A stretch of DNA of 36,938 bases. Source: Chloroflexota bacterium. GTDB lineage: Bacteria; Chloroflexota; Dehalococcoidia; JACPEP01. The DNA lies in contig JACPEP010000009.1 in the NCBI GenBank assembly GCA_016183425.1, positions 1-36,938 on the forward strand, given 5' to 3'. Below, in pieces: positions 1 through 6,148 of this stretch. Below the pieces are notes generated by a model. That model was not told the origin of the DNA, made no database searches, and saw only the letters and a list, made by a program, of their open reading frames with translations. Position 1 is the stretch's first letter; each line of letters begins with the position of its first letter. The position numbers and the translations under genes were made by a program.

Positions 1-90
1 GGCGCAAGGGGTACTGCGTCCCCAGTCGAAGGACAGAGGGCTCCCGGTGCTCCTTCACAGTATCCTACCTATTCCACTATACGTGCCGAA

Positions 91-208
91 GGGGTGTCCC
101 CCAAATATCATCCATCTCCCCTTCTCCCTGAGGGAGAAGGGGATTAAGGGGATGAGGGTGTATTTTCATACTCTGTGGTGCCCAGCGCAAGCGGGCAGGG
201 GGGATTGC
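91..208 (+). repeat. 118-bp interspersed repeat, copy A
   Basis: This stretch is almost identical to 36620-36737, with three substitutions noticed over about 118 bp and the same orientation. It contains the palindrome CTTCTCCCTGAGGGAGAAG and the flanking words GGGGTGTCCCCC and TATTTTCATACTCTGTGGTG. It does not encode a transposase and has no clear terminal inverted repeats, so it looks like a non-autonomous palindromic intergenic repeat. Confidence 0.85.
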
Positions 209-220
209 TATGAAAATAGC

Positions 221-288
221 CCGCTCACCCTTCGACGGGCTCAGGGTGAGCGGCTATCGCTCATGGTTCGACAGGCTCACCATGAGCG
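221..288 (+). repeat. Two tandem hairpins with a shared loop sequence
   Basis: Hairpin 1 has arms 221-231 and 243-253 (CCGCTCACCCT / AGGGTGAGCGG), a perfect 11-bp stem. Hairpin 2 has arms 258-267 and 279-288 (CGCTCATGGT / ACCATGAGCG), a perfect 10-bp stem. The loops are the same 11-base sequence TCGACrGGCTC with one difference. The compensating stem changes with a constant loop are typical of REP-like mobile palindromes. Confidence 0.8.
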
Positions 289-624
289 GATATTTTTATC
301 CTTTGTAGCCCGCCTGAGGCAGATGGGCGATTCTGATCTCCGCCTATGGCGGGGAGAAGAATCTCTGTCATCACGCACGTCCTATTTGCATAGGACACCA
401 CAAAGGATGAAAATGCGGGCAATCCAGAGGAGTTCGCTCCTCTGGCGGGGGTTTCAGGGGGTGTCCCCCTGATTACAATTCCTCCCCCTCTCCCGCGAAG
501 TGGGAGAGGGGGACAGAGGGGGTGAGGGCATCTTTCATAGCAATGACATTAGAATGACATTTTCAAACACACTCTATTAAGGAGAAACTTTACAATAATA
601 AACTTTCTGTTGTTTTTTCGTAAA

Positions 625-656
625 CTCTTTAGCAAAGGCTTGACAAAGCCTGGCTA
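625..656 (+). promoter_or_regulatory. Conserved leader hairpin / promoter element, copy 1
   Basis: A 32-base sequence here is identical to 6062-6093, upstream of the paralogous gene. It folds as TTAGC-AA-AGGCTT-GACA-AAGCCT-G-GCTAA, an 11-bp stem with a small internal bulge. It also contains a perfect -35 box TTGACA at 640-645, followed 16 bases later by GATAAA (662-667) as a weak -10. The same bases therefore could be a promoter overlapping an operator palindrome or a structured 5' leader. A second conserved block, CTGAGrCGAAA, precedes the Shine-Dalgarno of both genes. Confidence 0.6.
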
Positions 657-711
657 AGCATGATAAAAGAAGAAAGTGTTTCATGTCCTGAGGCGAAAAG
701 GGGGAGTCGTG

Positions 712-3700
712 ATGAGCGATCAGAGTTGTAGGCAAGGCAAAGAGTGGGGAGGGGCGGTGGTATGGCTCCTGATGACAGCGGCCCTGGTTTCGGCGCTGCT
801 GTGGGGGACCAGCTTCATCGTCAAAGGGGGAAGTAGCGCGGCCGCCGCCAGTCAGGTGCCCCTGGAGGGTGGTATAAGTACCCGCGCCTCGGTTCTTCCC
901 GTGGTGGGCACCAGCGTCGTTATCACGCCCACTCCCCAGACCATAGCCACTGGCGAGAGTGCTCAAGTAGACATCCAGATTCAGAACGGCGTTAACCTCT
1001 ACGCCGCCGAGGTGGATGTGCGCTTCAACCCGGCGGTTCTGGAGGTTCAGGACTCCGTTCCTCTTTCCCCCGGAATCAACATCCAGCCCGGGACTTTTCT
1101 TAACCCCGCCTCAGGTTTCGTGGTGACCAACACCGCCAACAACGTTTCGGGCACCATTAAGTACGCCGTCACCCTCCTCAACCCCGCCCCGGGGGTCACG
1201 GGCACCGGCACCCTGGCCCGAGTCACCTTCAGCGGCAAAACGCCCGGCACCAGCCCCGTGACCATCACCTCTGCCCTGCTGGCCAACCGGGATGGCGACC
1301 CCGTCGCCAACACCACCCAAAATGGCACGATAACCGTCACTGAGATAGTGGGCAACGTGGACGTCCTGCTGACGCCGTGCCTCACCGACACCGGCAAGTC
1401 TCCCCGCCACCGAGTAGGCGAGATATTCACCGAAACAGTGCGTATCAAGCCCATAACTAATCAGCAGGTCAGCGGCGTGGACGCCTTCCTGGACTTTGAA
1501 CCTTCCATTAAAGAGGTACTGGGCCTCACCGATGGCGGGACGCTGGGCGTCACCTTCGGCACCAACGGCTACAACAACACTCTGGGCGTCATCACCTACG
1601 GCGCCGCCACCTTCTCCAGCTTTCCCACCGGCGCCTTTGACCTGGTGCACATCCGCTTCCGGGCCAAGTCCGATAGCACCGGCTCTCCCGTTTCTTTCTC
1701 CACCGCCGAGGGACGCCTGACCAGGGTGGACAACCTGGGAACCGACGTCACTCGCTTCCGCCGCGGCTGCCTCAACGACATCGTTTTCGATGTGCCTATC
1801 ATCGTTGATCCACCCCTCAAAGACGCTATGGTGGGCCAGGTGTTCACCACCGCCGTCGTCGTCAACCAGTCGACGGGGGTAACGGTGAACGGCGTGGACG
1901 TTTTCATCGACTATGACCCCACCAAAATAAGGGCGGAAGTGATCACCGACGGTGGGGTGTTGGATGTCGTTTTCGGCACCAACGGCTTCAATAACAGCGT
2001 GGGCGTCATCACCTACAGCGCCGCCACCTTTAGCCGGGTCATCACCAGACCCTTCACCGCCTTTACCATCCGATGGCGGGCCAGCGGCGACACCATGTCC
2101 AGCACCACCCCCATCGCCTTCTCTTTCGTCCCCGGACGAAAGACCAACGTCATCTACAACGAAGCTACCATTGCTGGAGAGCATAGGGACGGGGCAGCCC
2201 ACGTCACCTATGACGTTCCCGTGATCCTTACTTCCAGCGTCCCCACCGCCTTCATCGGCGTGCCCTACGTGGTGAGCATCGTAGTGCAACCAACTACCCC
2301 GGTATTCGTCGACCCACCGGTGGATATGGTTAACACTTACATCAACTTCAACCCCTCATATCTGAGGGTGCAGGCGATCACCCCCACGGCGGCACTGCCC
2401 ACCACCCACGTCATCACCTGGAACAACTCTACGGGCACCATCGACTTCTCGGCGGGCAATCACGTTGCCAGCAGCCGCCCCACGGATACCTTCACCGCCG
2501 CCATCGTTACCTTCGATCCGGTGACCACCACCATCACCACCACCCACCTGGGGCTGAACTTCGCCGGAGAGCGGTTCACCACCGTCATGGATCCCGATGG
2601 CAACGTCGTCCCCGGCTTCCACCAGGATTATGATGCCGCTATACAGAGCGGCGCTATGCTGGTGCTGTGGGCCCAGTTTGAGGGCACTCCGAGTTGCGCC
2701 GGCCTCATGCCCATCACCGTGTCCATCTACTACCCCGCCTACCCGACCCTGTACGCCTCCCAGGTCTTGACGCCGGTCAAGGTTGGCAAATGGGGCTACA
2801 ACGGTGCGCCCATCCTGGTTACGCCACCCTTCGCCAACTACGACATACGGGTGGACCAGCAACATAGTCTGGCCAACCGCGTCAGCAGCGTGGTGGAGGT
2901 CAGAGCGCCCACCACTATCGTGAACCTGGGCACCCTCCTCGAAGGGGATGCCGTCGGCGAGGCCGGCCCCTCCAGCGGCCAGGTGAACATCGCCGACTTC
3001 GGTAAGCTGGCGGCGGTCTACCTGCGCACGGGTACCGCCTGCGGCATCGGCAACGCCGACTTCGATGGCTCCGGCCAGGTGAACATCGCCGACTTCGGCC
3101 TCCTGGCCAAGAACTACCTGAAGACGTCGCCCCAGAGCGTGGCGCCCATAATCACCTACAGTAGCACCAGCGCCGGGGTGTTTGGCGCGGCAATGGAGAC
3201 GCCGTCAAAAAAAGCTGATGGCCGCCCGGCGGCGGCCACTCCAATTCCTCCAGCAGCGTTAGTTGCCACCAGGGGTAGCTCTGACGACGGTTTCCACGGT
3301 ACCCTGATGGCGGCACCGCCCCAGCCCCACACGGCATCGACGGTGGACATCCGCTACCTGCCTACCACCCAAACGGTGGCCACCAGCGCCGCCTTCACGG
3401 GCACGGTGCGCATCGAGCCCAACGGTCAGCAGGTAAGTGGCGCCGATACCTTCGTGGATTTCGATAGCTCGCGGTTGGAGGTAGTGGCCATCACCAATGG
3501 CAGCACCCTGGGCGTGACCTTCAGCACCAACGGCTACAACAACAGCGTGGGCGCCATCACCTACAGCGCCGCCACCTTCTCCGGATACCCCACCTCCAAC
3601 TTCACCCTGTACGATATCGCCTGGCGCTCCAAGACAGTTACCGGAACGGCGGCGGTAAACTTCTCCACCTCCGAAACCAGAAATACCACTGTCGACTATC

Positions 3701-5805
3701 TGGGCGATACCTCCATAATCAAAGACCGGATCAGCGGCACGGTGACCATCGTAGCGCCGCCCACCGCCGACTTCGTAGGCAGCCCCACCTCCGGCAAGAT
3801 ACCCTATATGGTGACCTTCACCGATACCTCCACCGGGACATCTATCAGCTCCTGGCTGTGGAGCTTCGGCGACGGGGTGACCAGCACCCTCCAGAACCCC
3901 CCCCATTCTTACAACAGCACGGGCGTTTACACCGTCAGCCTCACCGTTAGCAACGCCGGCGGCTCCAGTACCAAGACCCGGACCAGCTATATATCGGCCC
4001 AGGCCATGAACGCCGAGTTCGGCAGCAGCTCAACCCAGGGCCACACCCCCCTCACCATCTCCTTCACCGATGCCTCCACGGTGGCCCTGGGCTCCATCGC
4101 TTCCTGGTACTGGAACTTTGGCGATGGCAGCACGGCTACTACCCAGAGCCCTACCCATACTTACGGTTCGGCGGGCTACTATACCGTTACCCTGACCATC
4201 ACCGATAGCCTGGGCCTCTCCGATACGGAGGTCAAGGACTACTATATTTCGGCCCAGGCCTTACACCCCATGTTCACCGCCAGCCCCACCAGCGGCAAAG
4301 CCCCGCTCACCGTGGCTTTCACCGACACCTCTATCGCGGAGATCGGCTCCATCGTCGCGCGGTACTGGAACTTCGGGAACAGCACCAGCACCGCCCAGAA
4401 CCCCACCTTCACTTACAACAGCAACGGCATCTATACCGTCTCCCTCACCATAACAGACAACCTGGGGCTGTCCGCCATCAATACCAAGAGCAGCTACATC
4501 ACGGTTACCGCCGACGCCAACTTCATCGGCTTCCCCACCAGCGGGCGAGTGCCCCTCACCGTTCAGTTCACCGATACCACCACGGGCACAGTGAACAGTC
4601 GGCTGTGGAGCTTCGGCGACGGCGGCACCAGCACCACCCAGAACCCCAGCCATGTCTACGCCGCTAACGGCATCTTCACGGTCAGCCTCACCGTTACCGA
4701 CACCTTTGGCCTCTCCGACAAAGAGACCAAGGCCAGCTACATCTCCGTCACCCCCGACGCCGAATTTACGGCCAGTCCCACGTCCGGCCCCATACCCCTC
4801 ACCGTCCAGTTCACCAATACCACCACCTCGGGACTGTTGCCCGTCGGGTGGGACTTCGGCGACGGCGGCACCAGCACCGCCCAGAACCCCACCCATACCT
4901 ATAGCAGCAACGGGGTATTCACGGTAAGCCTGACGACTACCGACACCTTCGGCCTCTCCGACAAAGAGACCAAGACCAGCTACATCTCGGCCACCGTGGA
5001 CGCCAACTTCACCGCCGCCCCGGTATCGGGGACGGTGCCCCTCACCGTGTACTTCACGGATACCACTTCGGGCACACCCACCGGCTGGCTGTGGGACTTC
5101 GGCGACGGCTATACCAGCACCGCCCAGAGCCCTAACCACGTCTACAATAGCAGCGGCACCTTTACCGTCACCCTGACCGCCTCCGGAGCCGGCGGCGCCA
5201 ATACCGAGACCAAGACGGAACTCATCACCGCCACCGGCGTCAACCTGGTCCTTCAGTTGGCCTTCCAGGGGGGCAGCTCGGGCAGCGATCGCTACGTCAA
5301 CCCCATAAAGGTCACCCTGGCCGCCAGCCCGGCCGTCAGCTACGTGGTAACTACCACCAACACCGGTGTCCTGACCCTGTCTGGCATCCAGCCGGGCACC
5401 TACACCATCACCACCGCCGGACCCCACGCCCTGGCCAACCGCAAGACCGGCGTCGTCGTTAGCGCTCCCGCCACCACCGTGGACATGAGCACCCTCAAGG
5501 AGGGGGACGCCAACATGAGCGGCCAGGTGAACATCTCCGACTTCGGCATCCTGGCTGGCTCCTACCTCACCACGGGCAGTCCCAGCGGCTGCGTGCCCGA
5601 TTTCATCCAGTGGGCGGCTACGGGCACCTGGAGCTTCACCCGCACCGGTTTATACCAGTGCTGGGCCGACTTCAACAAGAGTGGGCAGATAAACATCTCG
5701 GACTTCGGCCTCCTGGCCGGCTCCTACCTGCAAACGGGGCCCGTGGCCGTGGGCTACGAGAGCGCCGTCAATACGGACAGTACCGCGCCTGAGGTTGTTC
5801 AATAA
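712..5805 (+). CDS. Giant surface protein: 5 cohesin-like modules, 6 PKD domains, 2 dockerins
   Basis: This 1697-aa exported protein probably acts as a cell-surface scaffold. The start at ATG 712 is chosen because GGGGGAG (700-706) lies 5 bases upstream and the N-terminus then matches the downstream paralogue. Residues about 8-30 are a hydrophobic signal/anchor. Cohesin-like beta-sandwiches lie at about 67-212, 215-359, 361-500, 501-642 and 877-1014; several carry the signature TNGYNNSVGVITYSAATF or close variants. A pre-dockerin module (648-745, HSLANR motif) and a dockerin (746-806) sit mid-protein. Six PKD domains (FGDG motifs, the third reading FGNS) occupy 1018-1508. A second pre-dockerin module (1510-1598, HALANR) and a terminal dockerin (1599-1680) follow. 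Canonical Ca-loops start at D783, D1599 and D1653, for example DANMSGQVNISD. Having cohesins and dockerins in one chain suggests self-assembly or chain extension; this is inference. No catalytic domain is visible. Confidence 0.88.
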   Translation: MSDQSCRQGKEWGGAVVWLLMTAALVSALLWGTSFIVKGGSSAAAASQVPLEGGISTRASVLPVVGTSVVITPTPQTIATGESAQVDIQIQNGVNLYAAEVDVRFNPAVLEVQDSVPLSPGINIQPGTFLNPASGFVVTNTANNVSGTIKYAVTLLNPAPGVTGTGTLARVTFSGKTPGTSPVTITSALLANRDGDPVANTTQNGTITVTEIVGNVDVLLTPCLTDTGKSPRHRVGEIFTETVRIKPITNQQVSGVDAFLDFEPSIKEVLGLTDGGTLGVTFGTNGYNNTLGVITYGAATFSSFPTGAFDLVHIRFRAKSDSTGSPVSFSTAEGRLTRVDNLGTDVTRFRRGCLNDIVFDVPIIVDPPLKDAMVGQVFTTAVVVNQSTGVTVNGVDVFIDYDPTKIRAEVITDGGVLDVVFGTNGFNNSVGVITYSAATFSRVITRPFTAFTIRWRASGDTMSSTTPIAFSFVPGRKTNVIYNEATIAGEHRDGAAHVTYDVPVILTSSVPTAFIGVPYVVSIVVQPTTPVFVDPPVDMVNTYINFNPSYLRVQAITPTAALPTTHVITWNNSTGTIDFSAGNHVASSRPTDTFTAAIVTFDPVTTTITTTHLGLNFAGERFTTVMDPDGNVVPGFHQDYDAAIQSGAMLVLWAQFEGTPSCAGLMPITVSIYYPAYPTLYASQVLTPVKVGKWGYNGAPILVTPPFANYDIRVDQQHSLANRVSSVVEVRAPTTIVNLGTLLEGDAVGEAGPSSGQVNIADFGKLAAVYLRTGTACGIGNADFDGSGQVNIADFGLLAKNYLKTSPQSVAPIITYSSTSAGVFGAAMETPSKKADGRPAAATPIPPAALVATRGSSDDGFHGTLMAAPPQPHTASTVDIRYLPTTQTVATSAAFTGTVRIEPNGQQVSGADTFVDFDSSRLEVVAITNGSTLGVTFSTNGYNNSVGAITYSAATFSGYPTSNFTLYDIAWRSKTVTGTAAVNFSTSETRNTTVDYLGDTSIIKDRISGTVTIVAPPTADFVGSPTSGKIPYMVTFTDTSTGTSISSWLWSFGDGVTSTLQNPPHSYNSTGVYTVSLTVSNAGGSSTKTRTSYISAQAMNAEFGSSSTQGHTPLTISFTDASTVALGSIASWYWNFGDGSTATTQSPTHTYGSAGYYTVTLTITDSLGLSDTEVKDYYISAQALHPMFTASPTSGKAPLTVAFTDTSIAEIGSIVARYWNFGNSTSTAQNPTFTYNSNGIYTVSLTITDNLGLSAINTKSSYITVTADANFIGFPTSGRVPLTVQFTDTTTGTVNSRLWSFGDGGTSTTQNPSHVYAANGIFTVSLTVTDTFGLSDKETKASYISVTPDAEFTASPTSGPIPLTVQFTNTTTSGLLPVGWDFGDGGTSTAQNPTHTYSSNGVFTVSLTTTDTFGLSDKETKTSYISATVDANFTAAPVSGTVPLTVYFTDTTSGTPTGWLWDFGDGYTSTAQSPNHVYNSSGTFTVTLTASGAGGANTETKTELITATGVNLVLQLAFQGGSSGSDRYVNPIKVTLAASPAVSYVVTTTNTGVLTLSGIQPGTYTITTAGPHALANRKTGVVVSAPATTVDMSTLKEGDANMSGQVNISDFGILAGSYLTTGSPSGCVPDFIQWAATGTWSFTRTGLYQCWADFNKSGQINISDFGLLAGSYLQTGPVAVGYESAVNTDSTAPEVVQ

Positions 5806-6061
5806 ATATAAATCTAGCCGTTGTTTTTTCGCCCTTCAGCAAAGGATGTTTAATATCAGGGGGATGGTCGAGGAACGTTGTTAAACGCTCTCTTTAGCAG
5901 AGACTGTTTAACAAAAGGGAGTCCGTCCTTCCCAGGAAGGATTGGCAGGGGGTCCGGGGGCCCGCCCTGAGCCAGTCGAAGGGATGTGCCCCCGAAGAAC
6001 TCTAACCCCGAAGAGGTTCCTTGAACCCCCTCGAGGGGGTTTGGGGATAATATTAAACAGT
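5806..6061 (+). repeat. Intergenic repeat insertion with inverted repeat and palindromes
   Basis: No gene is seen between the two large surface genes. A perfect 8-bp inverted repeat TGTTAAAC / GTTTAACA flanks 5879-5913. The words TTAAACxxTCTCTTTAGCA recur at 5881 and 6053, partly duplicating the leader element on either side of about 170 bp of GC-rich palindromes. That filler includes the 18-bp perfect palindrome AACCCCCTCGAGGGGGTT at 6024-6041. The text GTTGTTTTTTCG at 5819 also matches 609, upstream of gene 1. This pattern fits tandem duplication of the gene with its leader, followed by repeat insertion. Confidence 0.55.
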
Positions 6062-6093
6062 CTCTTTAGCAAAGGCTTGACAAAGCCTGGCTA
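6062..6093 (+). promoter_or_regulatory. Conserved leader hairpin / promoter element, copy 2
   Basis: The 32 bases are identical to 625-656. They contain the AGGCTT-GACA-AAGCCT hairpin extended by TAGC/GCTA, and the -35-like TTGACA at 6077-6082. A downstream GCTAAA at 6098-6103 could pair with the first TTTAGC (6065-6070) as an alternative fold, or could serve as a poor -10. The block CTGAGACGAAAGGGGAGGA leads into the Shine-Dalgarno of the next gene, as it does in copy 1. Confidence 0.6.
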
Positions 6094-6148
6094 TCATGCT
6101 AAAAGGGGGTAGTATTTTGACCCTGAGACGAAAGGGGAGGAATTTTTA

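Larger units (their letters stand above)
1..670. other. Repeat-rich intergenic region, no gene seen
   Basis: No convincing coding sequence is present. The longest open frame (47-472, plus) runs straight through several palindromes and lacks a ribosome-binding site, so it is not called. The region is a mosaic of short palindromic units: a CTTCTCCC/GGGAGAAG unit in the 91-208 repeat, two tandem hairpins at 221-288, a hairpin near 329-365, a CCTAT/ATAGG hairpin near 382-396 and a CCTCTCCCGC/GGGAGAGG palindrome near 484-510. Similar units recur at 10417-10670 and 36600-36740. The last 70 bases hold the leader element of the next gene. Confidence 0.7.

Noticed and set aside
47-472. Open frame of 141 codons in the first 500 bases
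   Set aside because: It runs through several palindromic repeats, lacks a ribosome-binding site and has no protein-like pattern.
625-711. c-di-GMP riboswitch in the surface-gene leader
   Set aside because: Words like CAAAGCC and GGCTA are reminiscent, but the GAAA-tetraloop hairpin and the second helix of that class are missing.
1111-2289. Long minus-strand open frame (392 codons) within the large surface gene
   Set aside because: Shadow of the Thr/Pro/Gly-rich GC-biased coding strand; the plus-strand frame has clear domains, a start site and a paralogue.
4261-5427. Long minus-strand open frame (388 codons) opposite the PKD repeats
   Set aside because: Gly/Ala/Val-rich repetitive shadow of PKD codons, with no ribosome-binding site.
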